Assembly (NCBI GenBank): GCA_028697255.1
Contig: JAQVFM010000008.1
Coordinates: 1 to 43,806 of the forward strand
Length of the DNA stretch: 43,806 bases
Direction of reading: 5' to 3'
DNA from: Oscillospiraceae bacterium
GTDB lineage: Bacteria > Bacillota > Clostridia > Oscillospirales > Acutalibacteraceae
Both the position numbers and the translations under genes were made by a program. Numbering within the stretch: the stretch's first letter is position 1; each line of letters starts with the position of its first letter. The notes below the pieces were generated by a model. That model was given only the letters and a program-made list of their open reading frames with translations, had not been told where the DNA came from and searched no databases. Positions 26,487 to 34,635 of the stretch are shown here, in pieces.

Positions 26487-27503
26487 TCATGCGTATAAGA
26501 GCAGCGCAAAAGCCGCAATGCAGCCCATGATTGTAATTAGTGAAAATGCAAAAACAATTTTGTTTTCACTCCATCCCGACATTTCAAAGTGGTGGTGAAG
26601 CGGACTCATTTTGAACAGACGCCTACCCTTTGTCGCCTTAAAATACAGCACTTGCAGCACCACTGACAGCATTTCGATGATATAAACTATACTTACCGGA
26701 ACCAACAAAAACGGTTGGTTTATACCAAATGCAAGAGCCGTAAGCATTCCTCCGATGAATAATGCGCCTGTATCCCCCATTATAACCTTTGCGGGATACA
26801 GATTCCAAACTAAAAAACCTGCGAGTGCACCGGCAGCCGGTGCGGCAAATATGCTTTGGCCGATATATCCCGTCACGCCGGCCGCAACAATAAAAAACAA
26901 AGTGGCAACAAAGCTCACCGTTCCGCAAAGACCGTCTATTCCATCAGTAAGATTTACGGCATTGGTCATGCAAAGAATTACAAACATGCAAAATGGTATA
27001 AACCAAAGTCCTATTTGCTTATAACCGATAAACGGAATGTTAATTGCAGTGCCGTCGGCCATATACAGCGAAATTGCATATCCCAGTGCAACAAGCAGCT
27101 GCCCAAACAATTTTTGTCTTGCAGTAAGTCCAAGATTGCGTTTTTTAACCACCTTGATATAATCGTCGGCAAAGCCCAAAGCGCCGCACATAACTGCCAT
27201 CATTACGCCCCCGAACAAACGGGTCAATGTCAGCGGTGTTGCACTGAACAATTTTATCCCGAGAAAAAACTCGCAAACCGTAACTGCTCCCGCAAAGGTC
27301 AACACCGTTGCCCCAATAAAAAGTATGCCCCCCATGGTCGGCGTACCCTGCTTTTTTTTATGCCATACGGGACCTATGTCACGAATTGTCTGTCCAAATT
27401 TCATTTTGTGAAGCATCGGGATAACGAAACGTCCGCAAAACGCCGCTATAAGAAACGATATCAAAGCCGATGCCGATAGAACGGTTATTGTTAAAATATC
27501 CAT
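26487..27503 (-). CDS. mraY: Phospho-N-acetylmuramoyl-pentapeptide transferase
   Basis: MraY transfers phospho-MurNAc-pentapeptide to undecaprenyl phosphate, forming lipid I. The 338-aa product has ten predicted membrane segments and the family motifs: KKQGTPTMGG near residue 49, GFADDYIKV with the catalytic Asp pair near residue 110, NAVNLTDGIDGL near residue 175, MGDTGALFIGG, and the His-rich SPLHHHFEMSGWSE near residue 300. The start is ATG 27503, with GGCAGGA five bases upstream. It follows murE by 22 bases, so murF, usually between them, is absent here. Confidence 0.97.
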   Translation of the reverse strand: MDILTITVLSASALISFLIAAFCGRFVIPMLHKMKFGQTIRDIGPVWHKKKQGTPTMGGILFIGATVLTFAGAVTVCEFFLGIKLFSATPLTLTRLFGGVMMAVMCGALGFADDYIKVVKKRNLGLTARQKLFGQLLVALGYAISLYMADGTAINIPFIGYKQIGLWFIPFCMFVILCMTNAVNLTDGIDGLCGTVSFVATLFFIVAAGVTGYIGQSIFAAPAAGALAGFLVWNLYPAKVIMGDTGALFIGGMLTALAFGINQPFLLVPVSIVYIIEMLSVVLQVLYFKATKGRRLFKMSPLHHHFEMSGWSENKIVFAFSLITIMGCIAAFALLLYA

Positions 27504-27525
27504 TTTAATCCTGCCTTATACGTTA

Positions 27526-28965
27526 TTATGCCCCATTTAATTTTCTTAAAGCATCGGCAACCACTTCACGCTCATCAAGATGAATGCACCCGTCGGCAAG
27601 TATTTGATATGTTTCGTGCCCCTTGCCCGCAAGCAAAATCGTGTCGTTGGGTTTTGCATTTTTAATCGCCCAATGTATTGCCTCAATGCGGTTAGCGATA
27701 ACAATATGCGGAACAGAATCTTTATCTATCCCCTTTAATATATCATCGATTATTGACAGCGGGTTTTCAGAACGCGGATTATCCGATGTGATAATCAAAA
27801 AATCCGAAAGTGAAGCAGCAATTTTGCCCATCAACGGACGCTTTTCTCTGTCACGGTCGCCGCCGCAACCGAACAGTGTCACAAGACGTCCGCGGCTGCA
27901 CTCTTTCATTGTTTTGCAAATCTTTTCAAGCCCGTCAGGCGTATGGGCATAGTCGATTACGACCGTAAAATCGTGTCCGGTGTGCACAACTTCGGCACGC
28001 CCCTTAACGCCTTTGACCTGCGGGAGCGCTGTTATCAAATGCTCAAACGGCATATTCAGTGAAAGCGCGCATGACGCTGCCGCAAGCGCATTGTAAACCG
28101 AAAACATTCCCGGCAAAGGCAGACGAACCCGTCCGATTTCACCCGTTCCGACAAGCTCGAAATCTATCCCGTCGGGACGCGGTCTAATATTTCGGGCCGT
28201 ATAGTTTGCTTCATCATTATAGGCAGAGTATGTCATAACGGGACAGCTTAAACCCTTTATCAGCTCTTTGCTCCACTCGTCGTCAATGTTAATGACGGCA
28301 CAGCGGCTTTGTGTAAACAGCTTTTTTTTGGTTTCCATATAGCTTTGCATTGTAACGTGGTAGTCCAAATGATCCTGTGTCAGGTTTGTAAACACTGCCG
28401 AGTCAAATTCAAGTCCAAGCACACGCTGCTGGTCAAGCGCGTGGGACGAAACCTCCATCACGGCATAGCTGCACCCCTCGGCAACCATCAGCGCGAACAT
28501 GCTGTGTAAATCATACGGGTCGGGCGTTGTGTGAGATGTCGGAAGTATCCGTTCACCAATCATGTTTTGAATTGTGCCTATCAGTCCTGCCTTGTATCCA
28601 CACGATTCGAGCAAGGATTTTATCAAATATGTTGTAGATGTTTTTCCGTTTGTACCTGTTACACCTACAAGATGAAGCCGCTTAGCCGGGTTATTAAACC
28701 AGTTGGCACACATCAAGGTCCATGCCTTGCGTGTTGACGGAACAATAATCTGAGGTGCACAGCCCGTATCCTCCTCGGCAATAATAAGTGACGCACCCGC
28801 CTCTTTTGCCTGTGCGGCAAACTTATGACCGTCCGCCGTCGCGCCCCGAATGCAGACAAAAGCCCATCCGTCAGCCACACGGCGTGAATCGCATGTTATG
28901 CCCGTAATCTCCAAATCAATATCAGAGGGTATGCTAATACCCTTCATAAGCTGTGGCAGCCTCAT
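27526..28965 (-). CDS. murE: UDP-N-acetylmuramoyl-tripeptide synthetase, meso-DAP type
   Basis: MurE adds the third amino acid to UDP-MurNAc-dipeptide in the cytoplasm. The 479-aa product has the ATP-binding GVTGTNGKTSTTYLI near residue 107, ADKK-like Lys region MQSYMETKKKLF (carbamylated Lys equivalent), and the substrate signature TSDNPRSENP. DNPR marks meso-diaminopimelate enzymes, unlike the lysine type. AGGAGGTAGGGT sits directly before ATG 28965. It lies between the PASTA PBP and mraY in the dcw operon. Confidence 0.96.
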   Translation of the reverse strand: MRLPQLMKGISIPSDIDLEITGITCDSRRVADGWAFVCIRGATADGHKFAAQAKEAGASLIIAEEDTGCAPQIIVPSTRKAWTLMCANWFNNPAKRLHLVGVTGTNGKTSTTYLIKSLLESCGYKAGLIGTIQNMIGERILPTSHTTPDPYDLHSMFALMVAEGCSYAVMEVSSHALDQQRVLGLEFDSAVFTNLTQDHLDYHVTMQSYMETKKKLFTQSRCAVINIDDEWSKELIKGLSCPVMTYSAYNDEANYTARNIRPRPDGIDFELVGTGEIGRVRLPLPGMFSVYNALAAASCALSLNMPFEHLITALPQVKGVKGRAEVVHTGHDFTVVIDYAHTPDGLEKICKTMKECSRGRLVTLFGCGGDRDREKRPLMGKIAASLSDFLIITSDNPRSENPLSIIDDILKGIDKDSVPHIVIANRIEAIHWAIKNAKPNDTILLAGKGHETYQILADGCIHLDEREVVADALRKLNGA

Positions 28966-29005
28966 ACCCTACCTCCTAAATTTGGGGTAAATTTAATAAG
29001 GTAAA

Positions 29006-31270
29006 TCACCTAATTTGATCTTCGTACACAAAATCCACCTTAACAACCGTGCCGAGCGGCACCTGCTGGCCTGCTTCAATGCTCTGCTTTGATGCCTTTG
29101 CCTCTCCGCTTTCCAGTCCTAACCCGCTTATCTGTATGTTAATGCGGGCGTTGGCAGCGGCTATATTTGCCTGGCTCATTGTCTTGCCGGTAAAGTCTGG
29201 CACAACCGTGGTTTTTGAAAGCTCGGTTTCATCGGTATATAATACTACCGTACCGTTTCTGGGGATGCTTTCACCTTTGTCGGGCACCTGCTTTATGACT
29301 GTATCTCCGTTTCCTACAACATGGCACTGAAGATTAAGGTTGCTTAGCATTGTTCGTGCGACGGATACCTTTTTGCCCTTTACGCTTGGTGTTGTTCTGT
29401 CCATCGCGGCAATTTCCTCTTCGGTATATTTTGGCTCTACTCCGAGATAAGGAAGCGCCTCGGAAAATATTTTTTGTGCAACCGGAGCTGCTAATGTTCC
29501 GCCAAAGCGTATTGCAGTCTGCGGCTCGTCAAGCATAACCAGTATCGCATATTTCGGATCGTCGGCAGGCGCAAATCCCGAAAAAGACGCGATAACATTA
29601 TCTGTCCCTTGTGTGTTTTTCTGGTCGGTTTTTACCGAAGTGCCCGTCTTGCCAGCCATACGATATCCTGCAATATACGAATTTTTTGCACCGCCGCCGA
29701 TTACCGAATCTGCCATCATTTTGTTAAGCTTTGCGGCAGAGCTTTCGGATATAACCTGCCGCTTTACTACAGGCTGTGTGTTGGAAATTACATTACCTTG
29801 CGCATCAAGTATCTGCTGAACCACATAGGGCTGCATCAACTTACCGCCGTTGGCAACTGCCGACATTGCAGTAATCATTTGTATCGGAGTCACCTTAAAT
29901 GTCTGTCCAAAAGCCGAAACAGCAAGCTGAATCGGACCCAGTTCGCTTTCGTCATGAAATAATAAATCAGTTACCTTAGATTCGCTTAACATGTCAATAC
30001 CGGTGCGATCGGTAAATCCAAATCCGGTAAAATATTTATAAAACAGTGTGCGCCCCAAATCCAGCCCCACAGTTACAAACGCCGGATTGCATGAATTTGA
30101 CAGCACCTGTGAAAAATTTTGGGAACCGTGTCCTCCATACTTGTGGCAGTTAATTTTCTTTGTACCGGGCACCGCGACTATACTGCCTTTGCAGTAATAA
30201 CTCCAATTGTCGGGAATCCTGCCCTCCTCGAGTGCCATAGCGGCCGTAAATGTCTTAAAAACCGAACCCGGTTCATAGAAATCCGAAATAGGTTTGTTTA
30301 CCCATTGTTCTTCGCGTGCTTTCTTAACGGCGGCTGCACGTTCGTCACCCGAAAGCAATGCAATTTTGGTAAGATCGTCCGGATCGGTAATTGTCATAGG
30401 CTCATTAGGGTCAAAGTCTCCTTTTGTAGCCATAGCAATGATTGCACCGGTATCTACCTCCATTACGATAACTGAACCACGGTTGGTACATCCTGTTTCC
30501 TTAACGGCAATTTCAAGATGCTTTTCGGCATAATACTGCACTACGCTGTCTATTGTTAGCACAAGAGAGTTGCCGTCCTGCGCGTCAACCGTTTTTTCAA
30601 ACTTTAGCTTGTTGGGCATATCGTCGCCCCAGCCGTTCTTTGCGGTTACTATGCGTCCGGGCTTGCCTGCAAGCGTTTTTTCATAATAAGCCTCCAGACC
30701 GTACAATCCGTTGTTGTCGGTTCCGGTGAACCCTAAAACGGCAGATGCCAAATTATTAAGAGGATAATATCTTTTATAGTCCTCTATTATGCGAAACACT
30801 CCGGTCAGCTTATTATCTTGTATCCATGTGGATAAAGTTTGGGCCAACGGGTATTCAATTTTCGGCTTTACAACTTCATATTGAGAGTTTACCTTAAGCG
30901 TTTTTTCATAAAGCTTATCTCTGTCAACCTCAAGGAGTTCTGACAGCTCGTCGGCGATTTTTACGCGAACACCCTCATCAGTTATATCCTTTGGCGACAT
31001 AATAACCGTCCAAACGGTAGCTGACAGCGAAAGCACCGTCATGTTGGTATCATATATAGTTCCTCGTTTGGGTGATATAAAGCTGTCCCTCATCTGCTGC
31101 TTAACTGCTTCTTCTCTTAAAAAATCGGCCTGGGCAATCTGAATAATCGACAGCTTTCCGATAATGCCGATGCAAAATAATATAAGTATCACAAGCACGA
31201 CGACTGACCGGCGCCACATTTGGCGTGTTGGTGCTTTGGTAGTAACCTTATTCTTCACTTTACCAGCCAT
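29006..31270 (-). CDS. Class B penicillin-binding protein with two PASTA domains (SpoVD/FtsI type)
   Basis: A transpeptidase that cross-links septal or spore peptidoglycan outside the membrane. A basic N-terminus is followed by one membrane helix (about residues 22-44), a PBP dimerisation domain, and the transpeptidase with SVFK (active Ser336), SNS (SxN) and KTGTS. At the end are two PASTA-like repeats (about 630-685 and 693-750), starting PSVKGKKVSVA and VPDFTGKTMSQA. ATG 31270 is preferred over ATG 31276 because GGGGG directly abuts the latter. About 754 aa. Its place after ftsL suggests the division PBP (FtsI/PBP2B), but SpoVD, which shares this fold, is equally possible, so I give no symbol. 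Confidence 0.92.
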   Translation of the reverse strand: MAGKVKNKVTTKAPTRQMWRRSVVVLVILILFCIGIIGKLSIIQIAQADFLREEAVKQQMRDSFISPKRGTIYDTNMTVLSLSATVWTVIMSPKDITDEGVRVKIADELSELLEVDRDKLYEKTLKVNSQYEVVKPKIEYPLAQTLSTWIQDNKLTGVFRIIEDYKRYYPLNNLASAVLGFTGTDNNGLYGLEAYYEKTLAGKPGRIVTAKNGWGDDMPNKLKFEKTVDAQDGNSLVLTIDSVVQYYAEKHLEIAVKETGCTNRGSVIVMEVDTGAIIAMATKGDFDPNEPMTITDPDDLTKIALLSGDERAAAVKKAREEQWVNKPISDFYEPGSVFKTFTAAMALEEGRIPDNWSYYCKGSIVAVPGTKKINCHKYGGHGSQNFSQVLSNSCNPAFVTVGLDLGRTLFYKYFTGFGFTDRTGIDMLSESKVTDLLFHDESELGPIQLAVSAFGQTFKVTPIQMITAMSAVANGGKLMQPYVVQQILDAQGNVISNTQPVVKRQVISESSAAKLNKMMADSVIGGGAKNSYIAGYRMAGKTGTSVKTDQKNTQGTDNVIASFSGFAPADDPKYAILVMLDEPQTAIRFGGTLAAPVAQKIFSEALPYLGVEPKYTEEEIAAMDRTTPSVKGKKVSVARTMLSNLNLQCHVVGNGDTVIKQVPDKGESIPRNGTVVLYTDETELSKTTVVPDFTGKTMSQANIAAANARINIQISGLGLESGEAKASKQSIEAGQQVPLGTVVKVDFVYEDQIR

Positions 31271-31371
31271 AACCATCCCCCTTGAAATAAAAGAGAGTCA
31301 AGAATAATATCCCAACTCCCAGCGCGACTTGTGAGAACCCGCTGAACCGCCCTCACCTCATACTTATTGAA

Positions 31372-31875
31372 TTAATCAAAGAGGTATGCCAATTGAGTGA
31401 AAAATTTTATAATAGCTTGTCCGGCAGCTTTTAAAAAACCGGAATTCTCTTTGTTCGCCACAACTGCCTTGTCGGTATTTTCCGATTCTATATACTCAAT
31501 TTGCGTCGAGTCTACCTTTTGCATTCCCAGCGTTTCATAAGCATATTCCTCGACGCTTTTTGTCGAAGTTTTGCGTGCCAGCTCGTCGGTTAACCTCGTT
31601 TTTTCGCTTTGAAGAACTATGAGCTGCTTTTCCATACTGTTTATTTTATCATCCATTTCGGTCAGTCGTACCCGGCTTACGATAAGCATTCCGATAACAG
31701 TTACAGCCAATGCAGCTACACAGATTGTCGCTGTTGTATTAATGATAGACTGTATGACGTTTTTTCTTTTTTGAGCCTTTTGCAGCTTTTTATTAGTTTT
31801 TAATTTTACAACCTTAGCCGGACGCGGTTCAAACAGCGATAAATCATAAGCTTCAGTTCTGTTATTCATTGCCAC
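31372..31875 (-). CDS. ftsL: FtsL-like cell division protein
   Basis: A small bitopic protein of 167 aa: a basic cytoplasmic region (KLKTNKKLQKAQKRKN), one membrane helix (about 43-66), and an extracytoplasmic coiled coil (MDDKINSMEKQLIVLQSEK...). This is the FtsL/DivIC arrangement, and the position between rsmH and the PBP is that of ftsL. Sequence conservation in this family is low, so order and topology carry the call. The start is GTG 31875 with a weak GTAGAG six bases upstream; ATG 31869 is an alternative. A C-terminal Phe-rich end (IIKFFTQLAYLFD) is unusual for FtsL. Confidence 0.8.
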   Translation of the reverse strand: MAMNNRTEAYDLSLFEPRPAKVVKLKTNKKLQKAQKRKNVIQSIINTTATICVAALAVTVIGMLIVSRVRLTEMDDKINSMEKQLIVLQSEKTRLTDELARKTSTKSVEEYAYETLGMQKVDSTQIEYIESENTDKAVVANKENSGFLKAAGQAIIKFFTQLAYLFD

Positions 31876-31901
31876 TGTAATCTCTACTTTCCTTTAAAAT
31901 T

Positions 31902-32822
31902 TTAAGGGTTTTTTTCGACACAGCGCAGTTTGGCACTGCGGCTTCTTGGATTTGATTCGAGTTCAGCCCCCGACGGTTGCACCGGCTTTTTAAATATAAG
32001 ATGTGCAGCCGGTTTTTTGCCGCAAACACATACGGGAAAATCAGGAGGGCAAACGCAGCCCTTACACCACTGTGCAAAACGGCGTTTGACAATGCGATCT
32101 TCAAGCGAATGAAACGTTATAACAGCCAGCCGTCCATTAGGCGAAAGATATGAAAATGCAGTATCAAGTGCAGACGACAGCCCGCTTAGTTCGTCGTTTA
32201 CCTCAATACGCAGTGCCTGAAACACTCGCCTTGCCGGGTGTCCCTGCCTGCGGTATTTAGCAGGCACGGCATTTTTAATAATTTCGGCAAGCCTGCCGGT
32301 TGTTGTTATCTCTTCAATTGCGCGTTCACGAATAATTGCACGCGCAATATTGCGCGAATATTTTTCCTCTCCATATTTAAAGAAAATATCTGTTAGCTGC
32401 TGCTCGTCCAATGTATTAATGAGTTGAGCTGCAGTTTTACCGCTTTGACTCATGCGCATATCCAAAGGTGCATCGACATGATATGAAAAACCACGCTCGG
32501 GCGCATCAAGCTGGTGTGACGACACGCCAATATCCATTAATATTCCATCAACTGTTTCGATGCCTTGTTCATGGAGTACCGACGCCATTTCAGTATAGTT
32601 GGCTAAAACGACTGTTGCTCTAAGACCTTCAAGCCTTTTAGATGCCTCTTTAACCGCATCGGGATCACGGTCCAGCGCAATCAGCCTGCCGGCAGTTAAT
32701 TTCGATGCTATTGCAAATGCGTGTCCTCCGCCTCCTGCAGTTGCATCAATATAAAAGCCGTCGGCACGTATATTCAGCGCATTTATAGCTTCATTTAATA
32801 AAACCGGTATATGGTATGACAT
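31902..32822 (-). CDS. rsmH: 16S rRNA (cytosine1402-N4)-methyltransferase
   Basis: RsmH methylates N4 of C1402 in 16S rRNA at the decoding centre. The 306-aa product has the N-terminal HIPVLLNEAINAL, the SAM site DATAGGGGHAFAIA, DRDPDAV, GILMDIGVSSHQLDAPERGFSY, and ITFHSLEDRIVKRRF near the C-terminus, all characteristic. ATG 32822 has TAGGA eight bases upstream and lies two bases after the mraZ stop, as in most dcw clusters. Confidence 0.97.
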   Translation of the reverse strand: MSYHIPVLLNEAINALNIRADGFYIDATAGGGGHAFAIASKLTAGRLIALDRDPDAVKEASKRLEGLRATVVLANYTEMASVLHEQGIETVDGILMDIGVSSHQLDAPERGFSYHVDAPLDMRMSQSGKTAAQLINTLDEQQLTDIFFKYGEEKYSRNIARAIIRERAIEEITTTGRLAEIIKNAVPAKYRRQGHPARRVFQALRIEVNDELSGLSSALDTAFSYLSPNGRLAVITFHSLEDRIVKRRFAQWCKGCVCPPDFPVCVCGKKPAAHLIFKKPVQPSGAELESNPRSRSAKLRCVEKNP

Positions 32823-32824
32823 AT

Positions 32825-33244
32825 TTAAAATCCTAATTCCATAAATTCATGCTCGACTTCCTCCGGCGTCATTAGTCCGCTTTCTTTTTCATAATTTTCC
32901 GGGTTCCAAATTTCTGCACGGTTGCCTGCACCGATGACCAAAGCAGCCTTTTCAAGGAAAGCATAAGTTAACAAATGGCGGGGCAGTAATATACGCCCCT
33001 GTGAATCGACCTGCACGTCGGCGGCGTTTGAGGAAAGATACCGTTGAAGCTTGCGCGCCTTGGTGAACGGCATATCGGCCAGTCCCTGTTGAAGTTTGCC
33101 CCATTCCTCCATAGAATACAAGCTGATGCAATGATCCATTACGGCCGCAGCGATAAAGTTGTCGCCCAGCTTTTCGCGAAGCTTAGCGGGCACAAAAATG
33201 CGCCCCTTAGCATCAATATTGTGTTTGTAGCGTCCGTACAGCAT
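32825..33244 (-). CDS. mraZ: Transcriptional regulator MraZ
   Basis: MraZ is a DNA-binding protein at the head of dcw clusters that controls its own operon. The 139-aa product has two SpoVT/AbrB-type half-domains: IDAKGRIFVPAKLRE near residue 10 and VDSQGRILLPRHLL near residue 80. The start ATG 33244 is preceded by GAGG at eight bases. The leader upstream holds four repeats matching known MraZ boxes, directly after a near-consensus promoter, so autoregulation is strongly supported. Confidence 0.96.
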   Translation of the reverse strand: MLYGRYKHNIDAKGRIFVPAKLREKLGDNFIAAAVMDHCISLYSMEEWGKLQQGLADMPFTKARKLQRYLSSNAADVQVDSQGRILLPRHLLTYAFLEKAALVIGAGNRAEIWNPENYEKESGLMTPEEVEHEFMELGF

Positions 33245-33314
33245 GTATTAACCTCGTTTATAAAACTTGTATATCGGAATGACTGTTGAAAACTCTGTTG
33301 AAAGTGTGGAAATC

Positions 33315-33350
33315 CACCACTAACCACCACTGACCACTACTTCGCACCAC
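33315..33350 (-). promoter_or_regulatory. Four MraZ-box repeats, exact 10-bp period
   Basis: On the minus strand, GTGGTG occurs at 33345-33350, 33325-33330 and 33315-33320, with the variant GTAGTG at 33335-33340. Each is separated from the next by four bases, giving a strict 10-bp period that puts all four on one face of the helix. Repeats of GTGG(A/T)G-like hexamers with short spacers upstream of mraZ are the known MraZ binding sites. They lie just downstream of the -10 box, suited to repression. Confidence 0.85.
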
Positions 33351-33359
33351 TTTGGCAAC

Positions 33360-33388
33360 ATTATAAAACTATTATTAAAAAAAATCAA
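33360..33388 (-). promoter_or_regulatory. Promoter of the dcw cluster (mraZ)
   Basis: Minus-strand TTGATT (33383-33388), a 17-base spacer and a perfect TATAAT (33360-33365), about 115 bases before the mraZ start codon. Confidence 0.85.
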
Positions 33389-33493
33389 GTATTAAAGCTG
33401 CTTTTTTCACAAGTTTATTTGATTAAATTATTATTCTTTCGTCATTTTATCGTCAAAAGCAAATAAATAACTGGTACTCCAATCAAAAACAGC

Positions 33494-33523
33494 AAAAAAA
33501 TACCCGCACTTAATGCACGGGTA
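33494..33523 (-). terminator. Orphan terminator-like hairpin on the minus strand
   Basis: Read leftwards, ACCCGTGC and GTGCGGGT form an eight-pair stem (two G-U pairs) with a short loop, then seven T residues. No annotated minus-strand gene precedes it; the nearest is tRNA-Ala at 34272. It may end an unseen small transcript or catch antisense transcription from the nitroreductase region. Confidence 0.55.
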
Positions 33524-33581
33524 ACCAATATACTAATATCCGGCAAAAAACTTATATCTTTTAATCTGATATCAGTATTGC

Positions 33582-33609
33582 TTGTTTAGTTTTACATTTA
33601 ATGTATAAT
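33582..33609 (+). promoter_or_regulatory. Promoter for the nitroreductase gene
   Basis: TTGTTT (33582-33587), 16 bases, then perfect TATAAT (33604-33609), about 40 bases before ATG 33650. Confidence 0.55.
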
Positions 33610-33649
33610 AATCACATAATGAAATTTAAGTATAGGTGGATGGGTAAGT

Positions 33650-34168
33650 ATGAGATTTATTGATTTAGCAAAAAAAAGATATTCAGCGCGCAGCTATCAT
33701 AACAGGCCAGTGGAGCCCGAAAAGCTGAACGAAATACTTGAAGCCGGGCGTGTTGCACCGACTGCATGTAACAACCAGCCTCAGAGAATTATCGCGGTTC
33801 AATCTCCTAAAGGACTTGATAAAATAAAAAAGGCGTACAAAACCTTTGGTGCACCGCTTGCGTTGATTGTATGTGCCGATCATCAATCAAGCTGGAAGCG
33901 CCGTTATGACGGCAAGGATTCGGCCGATATTGATACATCGATTATAACCTGTCATATGATGCTGTGTGCTGCCGATTTAGGATTGGACAGTGTTTGGGTA
34001 TGTGCATTTGATCCCGAAATAATAAAAAAGGAGTTCAACATCCCCAATCATATCGAGCCCGTAAATATCCTTCTTATCGGTTACGCAGACGCAGAACCAA
34101 AATCCCCGCAGCGCCATGACGAACACCGAAAGCCATTGAATGAAACAGTTTTTTACGAAACATTTTAA
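33650..34168 (+). CDS. Nitroreductase-family protein
   Basis: An FMN-dependent oxidoreductase-type protein of 172 aa, a length typical of the short nitroreductases. The N-terminal FIDLAKKRYSARSYHNRPVE contains the family's R(Y/R)S.R.(Y/F) motif, which binds FMN phosphate. RVAPTACNNQPQRIIAVQS is the second FMN region, and DLGLDSVWVCAFDPE and NILLIGYADAEPK close the fold. The natural substrate cannot be inferred; such proteins reduce nitro groups, quinones or flavins in vitro. It has its own promoter and appears monocistronic. Confidence 0.9.
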   Translation: MRFIDLAKKRYSARSYHNRPVEPEKLNEILEAGRVAPTACNNQPQRIIAVQSPKGLDKIKKAYKTFGAPLALIVCADHQSSWKRRYDGKDSADIDTSIITCHMMLCAADLGLDSVWVCAFDPEIIKKEFNIPNHIEPVNILLIGYADAEPKSPQRHDEHRKPLNETVFYETF

Positions 34169-34175
34169 TTAATAT

Positions 34176-34222
34176 TTCATCATTCATTATTTATTACAAA
34201 AATTCTTTTAATGAATGATGAA
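34176..34222. repeat. Perfect 13-bp inverted repeat downstream of the nitroreductase gene
   Basis: TTCATCATTCATT (34176-34188) and AATGAATGATGAA (34210-34222) are exact reverse complements 21 bases apart. It sits next to the terminator shared by the nitroreductase and tRNA-Ala genes. It could be a remnant of a small repeat or an insertion footprint beside the tRNA gene. Confidence 0.6.
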
Positions 34223-34236
34223 CAATGCACAACAAA

Positions 34237-34264
34237 AATCCTACCGATAAAATTCGGCAGGATT
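34237..34264. terminator. Bidirectional terminator between nitroreductase and tRNA-Ala
   Basis: AATCCT-A-CCGA and TCGG-C-AGGATT pair around a 6-base loop. A T-rich run follows on each strand (TTTTTGTTTT rightwards, TTTTTGTTG leftwards), so it can end both transcripts. Confidence 0.8.
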
Positions 34265-34271
34265 TTTGTTT

Positions 34272-34347
<76 letters not shown>

Positions 34348-34371
34348 ATTTTCAATTTTTCGCACCCGTAT

Positions 34372-34400
34372 ATATTAGACGAAAACTACTGTCTTGTCAA
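34372..34400 (-). promoter_or_regulatory. Promoter of tRNA-Ala
   Basis: Minus-strand TTGACA (34395-34400), 17 bases, then TAATAT (34372-34377), 24 bases from the mature tRNA 5' end. Confidence 0.75.
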
Positions 34401-34480
34401 TACCGGAAAACGATTTTCATGCTTTTTACTTTCCGCACACTAACTCACGATTTTGAATAGTATGTATATATAATATTTGT

Positions 34481-34612
34481 CGATTAGTCGATTTCACAAT
34501 ATACTCATTTGCGGGCGAACACAGTTCGACCCTACAATATGTTTAGCGCACTTTTGATGAAGCCACAGCCTGTAGGGGACGAGTGATCGTCCGTGCATTT
34601 CACAATCGGCTA
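34481..34612. mobile_element. MITE-like palindromic repeat, copy B (inverted relative to copy A)
   Basis: The reverse complement aligns with copy A over almost its whole length. It shares GATTGTGAAATGCACGG at one end, a CTACA...CTGTGG stretch, and the core GTAGGGTCGAACTGTGTTCGCCCGCAAA. The central palindrome has one mismatch (TCGAAC against GTTCGCC). It ends 23 bases before the M14 peptidase start, so it forms most of that gene's upstream region. Confidence 0.65.
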
Positions 34613-34635
34613 TATTTATAATACAGAGGGGGACT

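Larger units (their letters stand above)
33245..33649. other. Divergent intergenic region between mraZ and the nitroreductase gene
   Basis: A 405-base stretch with no supported gene. From left to right it holds the mraZ leader with four MraZ-box repeats (33315-33350), the mraZ promoter (33360-33388), a terminator-like hairpin pointing left (33494-33523), and a plus-strand promoter for the nitroreductase (33582-33609). Base composition is AT-rich. Confidence 0.8.

Noticed and set aside
26856-27479. A 207-codon open frame on the plus strand
   Set aside because: Antisense to mraY; its composition (Lys, Asn, Cys, His rich) is that of a shadow frame.
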